A DNA stretch of 64,000 nt from Bidens hawaiensis (Eukaryota > Streptophyta > Magnoliopsida > Asterales > Asteraceae), in contig JAIQDT010000059.1 of the NCBI GenBank assembly GCA_021521415.1, positions 3,038,001 through 3,102,000 on the forward strand. The letters are read 5' to 3'. The notes under the pieces are model-generated. The model was not told the DNA's origin. It ran no database searches and saw only the letters and a list, made by a program, of their open reading frames with translations. The translations under genes were made by a program, and so were the position numbers. Positions 46,671-58,116 of the stretch are shown here, in pieces (positions within the stretch are counted from its first letter, which is position 1; every line of letters starts with the position of its first letter).

Positions 46671-48488
46671 TCAAAAACAACCAAACGATTTACAATGAAG
46701 TGGCAGGTAAGCAAGCAACAAGCTGCGCCACAACCCCTTTTTGGATAGCAAAAATTGAGTTCTGTATGCATGCATACAATCTTCTTCTAGCCCCTTTATT
46801 TGATTCTCATAAGTTGCTTCACTGGTTTCATATACATTCAAAAATGCTTCCTTTCTTCCACACTCAATTTTCCATTTTCCAACTTCCTGATTTAGTTCAT
46901 CAATTGTAATAAGAAGATCAGAAATTGAAATATCATAATGTACATGCACATTAGAAGATTCTGGCTTGTCTTGCACTTTAGCCATAAAAGCAACGCTCAC
47001 CTTCTCAATCTCAGCTGCGTGGTTACTCCAATCAAGATCCCCATCCTGAGGCACCCTTATGACTGCAACGTTCCCTTGATCCCTAACCTGATTCACATTG
47101 TTTTGATTGACTCTGTTCTGGTTATTGTGAATCTGCAGTTGGTTGTTCCTTTGAGGCTGAAAGGGTTGTTGCTGAGGCCTATTCTGGTTTTGATATGGAT
47201 TTTGATTGGTGATCTGATTTCTTTGATGTTGGAAGTTCTGGTTCTGATTTTGGTAAAATTGATTTTGATTCACTTGGTTTCCAGCTTTCTTGGGCATGTT
47301 GCATTCTCTTACAAAGTGTCCAGGTTGTTGACAGTTGTAGCATATTGATTTTGATTTGTCAAAACCTATTCTCTCATTCGCTCCATTGAAGCTTGATCTT
47401 CCAGTTCTGTTGTATTACATCTTGCTTCTCACAGCCAACATGGCAGCCTGCCATTTGATGTCCATGTCTTCCAAATCATCAGCATCGATTTGCTCAAGAT
47501 CTTCCTGCACGATGCTTGTGTTGATCAGATTCTTGGCCACAAATGCATGATATGACTCAATAAACATAGAGAACAATGCTTGGTCGTCAGTTCCTTAAGT
47601 TGTGTTGTTCTGCACAAATGTTGACTGACCACTTGCTGTTGAGGCTACATCATCTTCTATCAACTGAACATTAAATCTTGGTTGTCCACCATATGTTGAA
47701 TTTGTCTTAGATGGCTCTTCAATGATTGGATGCTGATTCTTGATTGAAAGATTTACCATGGAAGCTACACGAGCATTGTTCACTTGAAAGCTGGGCTTAT
47801 CTTCCCTAATCATGTGGTTTTCGATCATTTCATGTTCTGCAACCTTGAGAAATGCAATCACATCATCCAACTTAAAGTTGGGGAAATTTACCTTTTCCTT
47901 GATGAATTTGCTGGATGTATACCACTCACCAGACAAAGATGACAGAAGCTTTTTGTTCAGATCGAAATCATAGATCTGTAGGTCAGTTGTTCTTATATCG
48001 TTCACAATCACCATGAACCTTTGCAGGACTGATTTTAATCTTTCTCCATCTTTAAACTTGAATCTATCTAGCTGTTGTTTCAGCCTATCTTTCTTGATGT
48101 CTCTCAGTTCTGTATTTCCCTCAAACATATCAACAACTGCATCATACATTTCTGTAGTAGTTTTGTGATGGTTGACGGTTGTCAGTATTTCCCAAGACTG
48201 ACCCAACTTCAGCATAGATAGTGCTTTGTCATCTCTCTTCTTCATCTTCAGCTCAACAGTAGCACTATTGTTTGCAGCAGTGGAGGCAACATAGTTTCCC
48301 TCTGTAATAGATGCCCAAAGTTCCGGGTCATTGTAGTTTACAGCAGCTTCGAAGAGTACCTTCCATTTGATAAAATTTTCTTGTCCAATCAATCTAGGGA
48401 TTTTGTTGGTAGAGACTTCTTGGTCTTCCATTTCAGCAGATCTGGGTTTTGCAGCAGAGAAACAGAGTAAAGCTTCAAGCTTTTTCAC
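46671..48488 (-). pseudogene. gag: Copia/Sirevirus Gag
   Basis: ATG at 48488, about 40 bases after the PBS. Reads RLIGQENFIKWKVLFEAAVN, then MYDAVVDMFEGNTELRDIKK and RLKQQLDRFKFKDGERLKSV, the UBN2-type copia Gag domain, open for 297 codons to a TAA at 47595. It continues in frame past this and another stop near 47417 with DLEDMDIKWQAAMLAVR and the zinc knuckle CYNCQQPGHFVREC (about 47300-47340), then an Asn/Gln-rich tail to 46671. It would form the cytoplasmic particle and bind RNA. Only two in-frame stops interrupt it. Confidence 0.85.
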
Positions 48489-48525
48489 AAACCTTCAGTC
48501 CTGTGGCCTTTAGCGAGCTTCCAAA

Positions 48526-48537
48526 GATTTGATACCA
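48526..48537 (-). other. PBS of the minus-strand Sirevirus
   Basis: The minus strand reads TGGTATCAAATC two bases after the LTR end, matching tRNA-iMet over the first eight bases. Confidence 0.75.
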
Positions 48538-48539
48538 CT

Positions 48540-50508
48540 TGTCAGGACCGGGAGTCAGGTGCAAACCTTGGAAAGGTTGACAAGAACACACTGACTCAGT
48601 TACCTAAAGGCCTACTGAATATCCCGGCGGAATCAGGATATCCAACGAATGGGAACGAAGGTGTGAAGTTGTAGACACGAAACAATAACAGATAATCAAT
48701 AAGAACACAATCAAAGACAAGGATTCACTATATTTAATACATCATTCAATGAAACAGTGAAAGGAATGTTTAGGGTTTCGTGATGGTGGCGACGGTACGA
48801 GAAAACAAATAAAATATTCTTTTTGGAATGTTTCTCGTATTGCGTGCGTCGTTGTCCGTGCCTTAAATGGAAACCTAGGACCCAATTTATAGACCTTGAC
48901 ATTCCTTCTAGAAGTTCCTAATCATTACATAATGAAAGACAAAAGAAATACAAGTGTAAGAGTCTTCGAGCAAGGTTTGTCTCTTGCTCGACCAGACTCA
49001 GTATGCAGGGTAAGCTCGATGAGTGTCTTCGAGCATACTTTACTTAGGTGGTGTTTGTTTTTGCTTAAAATATCTGCAGGAGGCTTATGTTTGTGGGCGC
49101 GTAGACATAAGCTTTTGAAGACTGTTTGCTTTTTTTTTTAAATAAGATCTGCAAACTGCTTTTATGGTCTTAAAAAAGAAGCTATTGTTTAACTTCTTCA
49201 CACATCTTCACACTTTTTAACTTCCTACCAATACCTAATGTCCAACACCACCACCACACATCGTGCGCCGCCACCACCACCACCGTCCACCACCACCCAC
49301 CGTCCGCCACCATCACCGTCCACCGCCACCACCACCGTCCACCACCACCACCGTCCACCACCACCACCGTCCATCACCACCACCACCCACCGTCCGCCAC
49401 AACCACCGTCCACTACCACCACCCACCACCACCACCACCACCCACCAACACCGTCCATCACCACCACCACCCACCACCACCACCGTCCATCACCACCACC
49501 ACCCACCATCCGCCAACACCACCGTCCATCGCCACCACCACCCACCGTCCGCCACAACCACCGTCCACTTCCACCACCACCACCACCACCATCCATCACC
49601 ACTACCACCCACCCGTCGGCCACAACCACCGTTTGCTACCCACCACCACTACCTACCATCCGCCACCAACACCGTCCACCACCCACCACCATCACCGTCC
49701 ATCACCACCACCACCCACCGTCCGCCACCACCACCGTCCACCGCCCACCACCAACTATTTTACTAGTCTACATACGTTAAATGACTTCTATCTAATGTGA
49801 TATGTATGATAGATAACTAATTTTCAGCCTATGCAGACGATACCCAGTTTGTAAAACGAACAGTATTATATTTTCAGATTGCAGACCTTCAGACCACATC
49901 TTCAGTTGCAGACATGAAATCAGAATGTAGACAATTTTTGTCTTCAAAAACAAACAGCACCTTAGAATATCTTCAGTGAAGATATTCTCCTGTAGCAAGC
50001 TTCATTCCTCTTGACCAATCCTTGCTTTGCTCAAACTAGTCCATCGAGCAAGCTCATTTTTCTTGATGTTTTCAGTCTTGTCCTTGGAGTTATTGAACAA
50101 TCTTTAGCATGCTCTGATGTAAATTTTGCTCGGGGAACTGAACTGTGCTCGAAGTCCTTGCTTTGAACACATGACATCTTCTTATTGCATCCATGCTTGT
50201 CCCCATGTGCTCGACCATCCTGTGTTTGTAACACTTGGTTGAAACTTGCATGATCAAGCTGTTTGCTCGATTGGCAATCCATGCTCGATAGAAGAATACT
50301 CTTGCTCGTTGAAGTGTAGCTTGCTCGAAGCCTTAACACTTAGAAAAATCAACCTCAAATGGTTTCGAAGACCTTGCTCGAGGTAGTAAAACCATGCTCG
50401 ATAGTCTAGGCTTGCTCGAAGTCCAGGCTTGCTCGAAGTCCATAGTTAGCCATTTCCTGAGGAGGTTGAGAAGACTCCAATCTTCCTTATCAAAAATCCG
50501 ACCCAACA
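48540..50508 (-). repeat. 5' LTR of the minus-strand Sirevirus
   Basis: The plus strand begins TGTCAGGACCGGG and ends ACCCAACA. Without the MITE it is 37 bases longer than the other LTR, explained by 19- and 18-base local duplications of TTGCTCGA-containing DNA near 50310 and 50420. TATA (minus) at 48884-48891. Confidence 0.92.
49047..49961. mobile_element. PIF/Harbinger-type MITE with a CCACCA minisatellite core
   Basis: Termini GGTGGTGTTTGTTTTTG and, from the right, GGTGCTGTTTGTTTTTG; target duplication TTA at 49044-49046 and 49962-49964. The other LTR (about 21617) holds the empty site with a single TTA. A 3-bp TTA duplication with GG-G-TGTTTG termini suits Tourist-like elements. The core (49250-49755) is a CCACCACC-GTCC repeat; the long Pro/Thr/His frames through it are artefacts. 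Confidence 0.85.
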
Positions 50509-50795
50509 TCTTTTAAGTTGATATTAAATATTTAAATTTTCATTCTTAACCCTAAACTTTATAATTTAAGTTAAATGATTTCGAGTTCGGAATATGAACG
50601 TGTTTAACTAGAGTATCGATAAGACTCGGAACTTCATAAATAATCGAATAACAAGATACATAACGAACATTGAACATTAGATGTCGGGAACACTTTTATT
50701 AACGATAAATAATAATGATAATACATCAAAACGATCCAACGGGTCAGGTTTACAAATACGAATACGAATAGAAAATTGATGAATGTCACATTGTT

Positions 50796-52008
50796 AACTA
50801 GTAAAATTTTGCGGGGACATCAGAGACCATATAAATGACTCCCTGTCCAAATCTGGTAATTTTACGACCATCTGAGAATATTTGGCGAATTTATTACCGT
50901 TTAGGAACGTTTGTTTGGGAAAACTACTTAAAATGCTTGTCAAATTATGAAATTTTGTGGAGAACTCAGGTATAGCATTATATTATTACACATGAAATTT
51001 TGGGTCATTTAGATAACCCTAGCTATGTTTTCTGGATTCGCGTTTATTCAAGTTTTTATAGTCCTTTTTTGCTCAAAAAGGTAACTTGGCAAAAGTGTTA
51101 TCTGGAAATTTTACATGGTGCTTTGGGATTAATTTGGATCACTCAGTAATTTTATCGGATTTTCAGAAATCGTTTAGTATAAACGGACGATTTACGGGTT
51201 AAATATAGCATATAAAATGAATTTTTTTAAATGAATAAATCAACAAATAATTCCAGAAATATTTATAAAATCTACATATTTTACTTGGTAAGTTTATAAA
51301 TTTTCATAATATAATGATAAACCGATAATTAATTGTGCTAATTTGAATGTTAAACAAATTCAGTTCTGATAAAAACCGATGAGTTCGTGATTAATGAACC
51401 TGTTGGAATATGAGAACATCAAGAGTGATCAAAAATCATATTTTTGGGTTAATTAAGTCAAACCTAACTTTCGTGAGAAATCCGGACAATTTGGATGAAT
51501 TGTGCGCGTTTTTCTCCAAATCAAACTGAATAAACGAAAATGAGCCCCGTAGAGAATCCAAACATCTATTCTACGATTTCTCTTTGTAAATTTAATCACT
51601 TTACAACCAACACATTTTCCCGAGTTTACATGATCATACCTGTTTTCTAAACGCGTAAACGATCAACTTAGCCCAACAGGTAAACTGGGCCAAGTTCGGT
51701 TTTAAACATAAAACATTGAACAACGTCACAATCTAAGCCTATACCCAGACTTGATATACAACCAAGTTTAGTATAGATATTATAATAATATTAAAGTATT
51801 AATATTATTATAATATTGATTAAAGGGAATAAGTGATAACAAGAGAAACAAAACACGAGCTAACCCCATGTTTATAGAAGCATGCTACGTAGTGTTAGGC
51901 ATAGCGAATTGGGAAAGCATGGATCTCTTTGGACAACCAAAGTACGGGATGTATCGACCCAAGACCAATAGGTCTTGGGTCCCCAGATTTTAATCCTTTG
52001 CTTTAATC
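50796..52008. other. Non-coding, probable continuation of older gypsy LTR DNA
   Basis: Continues the sequence interrupted at 18986. No frame above noise. Near the right end lies a perfect hairpin, GACCCAAGACC / GGTCTTGGGTC with loop AATA (51956-51981). Confidence 0.4.
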
Positions 52009-53275
52009 GTGCAGGAACAGTTGAACAGGGCTGCAAACAATCTATGGGTTGTGGATAGCGGCTGTTCCCGGCACATGACAGGTAACAAGAGTTTGTTACA
52101 CGAATGGAAACCTGTTCAGGGAGGAAGAGTGAGTTTTGCTGGAGAGCGTGGTGGAAGGATTACAGGAATTGGGACGGTGACTAATGGAAAAATGACGTTA
52201 GAGAAAGTGAATTTCGTTGAAGAACTGAAGCATAATCTGCTGAGTGTATCGCAGATCTGTGACAAAGATTACACCGTGCACTTTACCAAGAATGAAGCGA
52301 TCGTGCTGTATCCTGGTTTCAAGATACCAGAGGATTGGATAGTTATGAAAGCTCCAAGAGAAAAGAATACGTATATTATGGACATGAGGTCGACTGAGAT
52401 GGCAACAGAAGAATCGTGTCTTCTGTCAAAAGCAACTGAATCGGAATCTGAATTATGGCATAGAAGAATGGGGCATATTCATCTTCGGAAAATGAACTAC
52501 ATTGTCAAGAATGGGCTGGTGCTGGGTGTTCCCTTGAAGAATTTCAACCTTGAAGACCAATGCTTATCGTGCAAAAAGGGAAAGCAACACAAGAAATCCC
52601 ATCACACCAAGAAGGTTAATTCAATAGTCAGTACCCTAGACCTACTTCACATGGATCTCTTTGGTCCCGTGAATGTAAAAAGCCTAGGAGGAACATCTTA
52701 CTGCTTGGTGATTACTGATGATTTCTCTCGATACTATTGGGTATATTTCCTGAAGTCAAAGGATGAAACGGTCCAGATGGTAATAAATTTGATTACCAAA
52801 GTTGAGAATATTATGGGGAAAATAGTTAAATACATCAGGAGTGACAATGGGACTGAGTTCAAGAACAATCAGATGGAGATCTTCTGCTTACAGAAAGGGA
52901 TAGAGCACCAGTACAGCGCTCCGTATACTCCGCAACAAAATGGAGTGGCTGAGAGGAAGAACACAACGTTAATTGAAGGAGCCAGAACCATGCTGGCTGA
53001 TTTGAAACTTCCTGTGGTGTTCTGGGCTGAAGTTGTTGCAACAGCCTGTTATATCCTTAATAGAGTTTTAACTGTTAAAAGACTGAATAAAACATGTTAT
53101 GAACTTATGCATGGGAGAAAGCCCAACTTGAGTGGTCTCGAACCATTCGGGTCCCCGTGTTCGATATTAAAGACAAATTCTAAATTTGGTGAAATAGCCG
53201 ACGAAGGTATTTTAGTCGGATACGTTGTTGGGACTCCCAACAAACGAGTCTTTAATACATCGACCAGCAAGGTTG
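52009..53275 (+). CDS. pol: Copia protease-integrase (N-terminal part of Pol)
   Basis: Open for about 420 codons with no ATG at the start (first codon GTG), as expected for an internal piece of a polyprotein. [20 protein letters not shown] gives the DSG protease site; [15 protein letters not shown] and the pre-integrase domain follow. The zinc site is [15 protein letters not shown] with CLSCKKGKQ. The integrase triad is visible: [19 protein letters not shown] and [14 protein letters not shown] one-base frameshift at about 53270 separates it from the RT frame; apart from that the domain looks complete. It would cleave the polyprotein and insert cDNA into the genome. Confidence 0.92.
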
Positions 53276-53276
53276 G

Positions 53277-55316
53277 GTGGTGTGTAACACTGATATCACA
53301 AGTTACAAATCACCAAAACCAAGCACGGGACCAGCTGGTGTTTTCGACTATGATAGACTTTTTAAATCTTTTAACATACCTTACTTGAATTGTGCAGAAG
53401 TTGATGAAAGAATTGCTACGAAGATGCTTTACGATGAGGAAGACAATGTTGTGCAAAGACCGCTGTACGATGAATGTCAGCCTTCCTCGTCAAATGTTGT
53501 CGATACCCCTGCTGTCTCTACAGAAGAGGAATTCTCCAATCCGTTTCACTCTCAACAACAATCACCCATTGATGAGCTACCTTCGAACCTGGAAGACAAT
53601 CTGCAAGTCAGTTCGGTTCCGACTACGAGAGTTCACAAAAATCACCCTTTGGAGAACGTGATAGGTGATCTGTCCGACGGTGTACAAACAAGACAAAGCT
53701 TGAATGAGCACACCTGTGTTTACACAAGCATTAAAGATACGGGCATAATTAACGAATGCTTGTACACCTGCTTCATCAGCCAGATTGAACCAAAGAACTA
53801 TCAAATGGCTCTCAAGGACAGCTCGTGGGTCGAAGCCATACAAGAAGAATTAGCCCAGTTCAAAAAGATGGAGGTATGGAACTTGGTTGCAAAACCGAAG
53901 AATGTGCATGCGATTGGCACCAAATGGGTTTTCAAATGCAAGAGAGATGAGAAAGGGATTATTATCAGGAACAAGGCGAGGCTGGTTGTAAAAGGTTTTA
54001 ATCAGCAAGAGGGGATCGATTACAATGAGCTGTTTGCTCCTGTGGCGAGATTGGAAGCCATTCGATTGTTTTTGGCATTTGCTGCACACAAGGAGATGAA
54101 GGTATTTCAGCTAGACGTGAAGAGTGCGTTCCTTAACGGTAAAGTCGATGAGGTTGTGTACGTTGAGCAACCTCCGGGTTTTCCTGACCCAGACTTTCCT
54201 GATCACGTGTACAAGCTAAGTAAAGCGCTATACGGGCTACATCAGGCACCTCGTGCCTGGTACTCAACACTATCCGACTACTTGCTTGAGAATGAGTTTG
54301 AAAGGGGAAAGATTGATAGCACATTGTTCTTTAAGAGAAAAGGAAGCGACTTTCTTCTGGTGCAAGTCTACGTGGACGACATCATCTTTGCTGCATCAAA
54401 AGTCGCCATGTGTCAGGAGTTTGAGGCCGTCATGAAAAAGAGGTTTGAAATGAGTGCTATGGGTGAACTAACTTTCTTGTTAGGACTGCAGGTAGATCAG
54501 AAGAAAGATGGGATGTTCATTCATCAGACTAAGTATGTCCATGATGTTCTCAAACGCTTCAAGATGGAGGACAGCACTCCATTTGATACTCCAGTCTGCG
54601 TCAACCATAAATTGGGTGCTGATTCAGACAATGATGCAGACGTGGACCCAACCCAATATCGGGCAATAATAGGTTCTTTAATGTACTTAACTGCTTCTAG
54701 ACCTGATATTATGTTTGCAGTTTGTCTTTGTGCACGCTTTCAGGCAAACCCAAAGGAATCTCACTTAAAGGGTGCGAAGAGGATATTGCGCTATCTCAAA
54801 GGCAAACCTAAACTGGGGTTGTGGTACACGAAAGGAGGAGACTTGGAGTTGGTCGCCTACACGGATTCTGATTATGGAGGGTGCAATCAGAATCGGAAGT
54901 CAACAACAGGTGGTTGTCAGTTTCTTGGAGGCAGATTAGTGTCATGGCAATGCAAGAAGCAGACCTCAGTCGCCATTTCAACCTGTGAAGCAGAATACAT
55001 GGCAGCATCGAACTGCTGCTCCCAGGTTCTTTGGATTCAACAGCAATTGCGCGATTATGGTCTGAATTTCACTCATACTCCTATTTGCATTGATAACACT
55101 GCTGCTATCTCAGTAACTAACAATCCCGTAAAACACAGTAAAACTAAACATATTAACATCCGTCATCATTTTATACGGGATTGTGCTGAGAAGAAACTGA
55201 TTGTGCTCGAAAAGGTTGATACGTTAGATAATTTCGCTAATTTGTTCACTAAAGCGTTTGACAAAAATCGTTTTCAAAACCTTGTTGAGCTGAATGGGAT
55301 GATCAATCCCGAGTAA
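53277..55316 (+). CDS. pol: Copia reverse transcriptase-RNase H (C-terminal part of Pol)
   Basis: 679 uninterrupted codons. After a variable linker: [51 protein letters not shown] (first catalytic Asp) and [15 protein letters not shown] (YVDD). The RNase H region has [26 protein letters not shown] and the [14 protein letters not shown] end motif. Ends at TAA, 55316. The frame is one base off the integrase frame; the shift at about 53270 looks like a recent deletion because both sides are intact. Would copy genomic RNA into cDNA. The most complete pol of the window. Confidence 0.93.
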   Translation: MVCNTDITSYKSPKPSTGPAGVFDYDRLFKSFNIPYLNCAEVDERIATKMLYDEEDNVVQRPLYDECQPSSSNVVDTPAVSTEEEFSNPFHSQQQSPIDELPSNLEDNLQVSSVPTTRVHKNHPLENVIGDLSDGVQTRQSLNEHTCVYTSIKDTGIINECLYTCFISQIEPKNYQMALKDSSWVEAIQEELAQFKKMEVWNLVAKPKNVHAIGTKWVFKCKRDEKGIIIRNKARLVVKGFNQQEGIDYNELFAPVARLEAIRLFLAFAAHKEMKVFQLDVKSAFLNGKVDEVVYVEQPPGFPDPDFPDHVYKLSKALYGLHQAPRAWYSTLSDYLLENEFERGKIDSTLFFKRKGSDFLLVQVYVDDIIFAASKVAMCQEFEAVMKKRFEMSAMGELTFLLGLQVDQKKDGMFIHQTKYVHDVLKRFKMEDSTPFDTPVCVNHKLGADSDNDADVDPTQYRAIIGSLMYLTASRPDIMFAVCLCARFQANPKESHLKGAKRILRYLKGKPKLGLWYTKGGDLELVAYTDSDYGGCNQNRKSTTGGCQFLGGRLVSWQCKKQTSVAISTCEAEYMAASNCCSQVLWIQQQLRDYGLNFTHTPICIDNTAAISVTNNPVKHSKTKHINIRHHFIRDCAEKKLIVLEKVDTLDNFANLFTKAFDKNRFQNLVELNGMINPE

Positions 55317-55385
55317 CCGTGTTTTTGTCTTTACTTAAAAAAAAACGTCACTATCGCTTAGAATTATGTCGGTTTCCTCAGTTTG

Positions 55386-55630
55386 AAGGACATATCTTCG
55401 GATATGTTTGGTCCTCATTTCTACTTGTAGAATATAAGGATAGCCATTAACCAGATGACTGAAAGTGACCGGGGCGGTTTATGATGTGTTTTTATTTTTT
55501 CGCTGAAAATTAGTCGATCATACTTAGTTAGAAGGACACATACTTGTATGTGGTCGGTCCAGCTGATCCATTGGATCTTCAGGATAGCCGTTTACCTGAA
55601 AACTTCAATTTGATCGGGGCGATTGAAGTT
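55386..55630 (+). ncRNA. Duplicated structured module after pol
   Basis: Two diverged copies (55386-55480, 55532-55630). Each starts with GGAC + hairpin + GGTCC: ACATATC-TTCG-GATATGT in the first and CACATA-CTTG-TATGTG in the second, both with loops known as stable tetraloops. A second small hairpin follows (TTCTA-CTTG-TAGAA; GATCC-ATT-GGATC), then AGGATAGCC(A/G)TT(A/T)ACC, then GA(C/T)CGGGGCG, which in copy 2 is the loop of a perfect 9-bp stem AACTTCAAT/ATTGAAGTT. Confidence 0.5.
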
Positions 55631-56640
55631 ACAAATTTTTTCGGGAGATGAAATTATTTTTCAAGTCTACTACTTCGTAAGAAGTTCCTTTACTATGTTT
55701 AACAGAAAATTGATCCAACCTTGGAAAGTGATAGATATACTGATTCTGTGTGCTTAACTAGTGAAGTTATAAGGCCTAAAAGACTTTAGAACAGCCATTG
55801 TATGTCATGGTAGCTTTTTATGGTGCGTAAAAGTATAAGTGATACTAACTAAATCTACTCGATTTTACGTGGAAACTCCTTAAGAGTTGTGCATGTCTCC
55901 ATATATATCTTTCCGGATGATAGGCAGAAAAGCGATTACCCAGTCATACACGAGCCCGCAAGTGTTCTGATTCCCGTGAAGATAGCGTGTCAAGAAACTG
56001 CAGTGATCCAGATTCGGGACTTGCAGTTATTTACTACTCTGAAGTTGTGTAAATACTTAAAAAAAATGTGTGAGTTATTGAGACATTCTAGAGTTCATAA
56101 TGTTAAGACTTCTCAATCAAGATGCAAGATAAAGAACGGGAAGAAGAGTCTAAAGATCGAAGAGTAATTACTATTTAATCAGACACTACGGGTCGAGGTC
56201 AACTCGGGGTGACTTGGGGAAAGCCAAATACGCTTTGAGAATAGATAGGAGGCATCATAATCTCTGAGTTGTTGCCCATTTAATTTTTGAGCTTAATTGA
56301 ACCTAACCCGTATCACAGAAACGATGAAAACCATTCTAAGTTATTTACCTGCTTACAACCTGTTTCTTTATGTCATAATACAGCTGAACACGGATCTGTG
56401 TGACAGTCACGTAGTTAGTATGATTCCTGTTCGGATCTTTTCTAAAACATGGTAGTCCCTGTCGAGACTGAAATTTGATCCCGTGTACCTAATTGTTAAA
56501 ATTTTTCTACTTATGTAGTTGTATGATTTTATACCTAGTTACTTGGTCTTGCTCGTATCATTTAACGCTTTAAAGGTTGTTTTATAACTTAATTGCAAAT
56601 TTTTCAAATTATAGGGGTTTGTTTTGAAAATTTTAATATA
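55631..56640. other. Spacer between pol and accessory ORF
   Basis: No convincing gene. A 92-codon open frame (55889-56167) starts MHVSIYIFPDDRQ but has no recognisable domain. The rest shows nothing I can name. Confidence 0.4.
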
Positions 56641-56723
56641 TCGGCGAACTTATCCTTAACTTCGCCTGCAATAGGCGAAGTTATCCATAACTTCGCCTGT
56701 ATAACCTTGACCCTATATAAAGG
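56641..56723 (+). promoter_or_regulatory. Palindrome cluster and TATA box before the accessory ORF
   Basis: GGCGAACTT, AACTTCGCC, GGCGAAGTT and AACTTCGCC succeed each other. 56673-56698 is a perfect palindrome (AGGCGAAGTTAT, CC, ATAACTTCGCCT); 56658-56682 forms the competing hairpin AACTTCGCCT/AGGCGAAGTT. CCCTATATAAAGG follows at 56711. Two more GCGAACTTATC words lie at 56762 and 56788. The same words make up the U3 of this element's LTR (58187-58277). Confidence 0.5.
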
Positions 56724-56829
56724 ATTTTCATTGGTCAAACTGTTCATTATTTCAAAAACCAGCGAACTTATCTTCCTGAAACCTACAGCGAACTTATCGT
56801 ATCGAATCATCTGTGTCGATTTTTTTTCC

Positions 56830-58037
56830 ATGCTATTCAGCGCTTCGTTGCAGAGAATCAGATACAGTCGTTCCTGCTGATCGAACATGGCAAAATCATT
56901 GATGCTTTGAAGGTGTTCCTGGCATCTCAGGGGGAGACGAGCTGTAAAGGCGATGAGTTGAGGACTAAGAAGAGAAATGATAGAGACGATGATCCCAATG
57001 CATCGAAAGGTGCAGGTGGAGAGTTGCCAAGAACTGAACAAGCTCTTGGGACTTCCACAACTCAGGGGGAGTCAAGTGCAGCGGGCGGTACAGGTGATGA
57101 GGTGGTGGTCGTGGATATTGAGGAGATGGATGATAAGTTTATAGGTGATGATGATGTTTTACCAGTTGAAGAGATAGAGAAGATTGGTGCAGAGATAGTT
57201 ATTGATAATGAGATAGAAGAGGGAGAGATAGTAGAGGAGAATGTGGAGCATGAGATTCCGGATGTTGATAAGCCAGATATGGGTAAAGATATGGGAAATG
57301 ATGAGACAGAATGGGAAGAGCAGCCAAGATGGAAAGAAGGCTACGCTCAATGGTTCGTAAAAACGAAGAAACCAGCGGTCCCTACTATGTTTAAGAAGAG
57401 TTACAACATTAGAGGTTATGCTGAATCGAGAAAGGGGATTATATGCTGGATATATGATGAGCAGTTGAGGCTCTTTGTGATTAAAAGATATGATGGTGTT
57501 CAGTACTTCAAAAGGCTGTTGAGATCATTGAATACATTGCCAGAATGTGAAGTGAAAGACTTAGCCAGATTGGGGTTAATAAACAGAAGTGATGATAACA
57601 TGGCTAGAGTCATTGGGAAGATTGTTTGGAAGGAAAGTATAAAAGAGAAGAAGTTCGAGCTGTTGAAACCACAAAAGGGAAAACTCATTGAAGACAAAGA
57701 TAGAGGGATGAGAGCAGATGGCAAGCCTTGGATGATTATGAAGTATAAGCCGATCCGGTGTCTAAAAGAAGTGCCGATGAAACAAATGCCCAAGGATGTG
57801 CTGAAAGAGCTGAAGTGGTGGTATGTAGATTGTGAAACAGCTGAAGCAGTAATGGAGGACGAAGATGAACAAGAGCTGCTGAGAGTCTATGATCCGATGC
57901 ATCTAGTGAACTTATCTGAAGCTGATCTGCAGGCGCTGAATGAGAAGAAGATATTTTATATTCCTGCTTGGAAAGACGAAGCGAGGAAGTATCAAAGAGT
58001 TGTTTCGGTATGTGTACGAGAAGGAGTGCATGCTTGA
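56830..58037 (+). CDS. Sirevirus accessory ORF (unknown function)
   Basis: Open for 376 codons from 56907. The frame is open further upstream, to 56721, with FVAENQIQSFLLIEHGKIID looking coded, but no ATG is in frame; an ATG at 56830 is one base out of frame after a T run, so a slip or missing exon is likely. The N-terminal third is low-complexity and acidic (EEIEKIGAEIVIDNEIEEGE). The C-terminal two thirds form a folded-looking domain: WKEGYAQWFVKTKKPAVP, GIICWIYDEQLRLFVIKRYD, and an end with YDPMHLVNLSEADLQALNEK. No membrane segment or signal peptide. It sits where Sireviruses carry their env-like gene; the function is not known to me. Confidence 0.7.
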
Positions 58038-58099
58038 AGATGATGATACAAGATTGTTGAGATTACAAGACACGTGCTTGAAGATAAAGATATGAAGCT

Positions 58100-58116
58100 A
58101 CTGCCAAGGGGGGGTC
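58100..58116 (+). other. Polypurine tract
   Basis: CTGCCAAGGGGGGGTC immediately before the 3' LTR. Confidence 0.8.

Larger units (their letters stand above)
21119..50508 (-). mobile_element. Complete Sirevirus-type Ty1/copia element (minus), with nested insertions
   Basis: LTRs at 48540-50508 (5') and 21119-22132 (3'), TSD TCTTT at 21114-21118 and 50509-50513, PBS at 48526-48537, polypurine tract at 22133-22144. Order on the minus strand: gag with zinc knuckle, gag extension, protease, integrase, RT, RNase H, a 3.3-kb motif-rich spacer, a large accessory ORF, 3' LTR. The extra downstream ORF and long gag mark the Sirevirus lineage. Integrase is split by an 11.4-kb gypsy array and the 5' LTR by a MITE. 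The LTRs differ at roughly 4-5% of sites over the first 380 bases by my count, so the element is not recent. Confidence 0.85.
18987..50790 (-). mobile_element. Solo LTR, gypsy type, split by a Sirevirus
   Basis: On the minus strand the LTR starts TGTGACATTC at 50790, with CTATTCGTATTCG as in the gypsy LTR at 5463, and ends CCGGGGTGTTACA at 18987. Target duplications TTGTT lie at 18982-18986 and 50791-50795. Subtracting the Sirevirus (21119-50513 including one TSD) leaves about 2.4 kb. There is no PBS or internal region at either end, so it is a solo LTR produced by LTR-LTR recombination before the Sirevirus inserted. Confidence 0.75.

Noticed and set aside
49238..49780. Long Pro/Thr/His-rich frames on both strands
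   Set aside because: They are translations of the CCACCA repeat core of the MITE at 49047-49961; several frames are open at once.
55889..56167. 92-codon open frame between pol and accessory ORF
   Set aside because: No recognisable domain and no homologous frame in the other Sirevirus; I could not support it as a gene.
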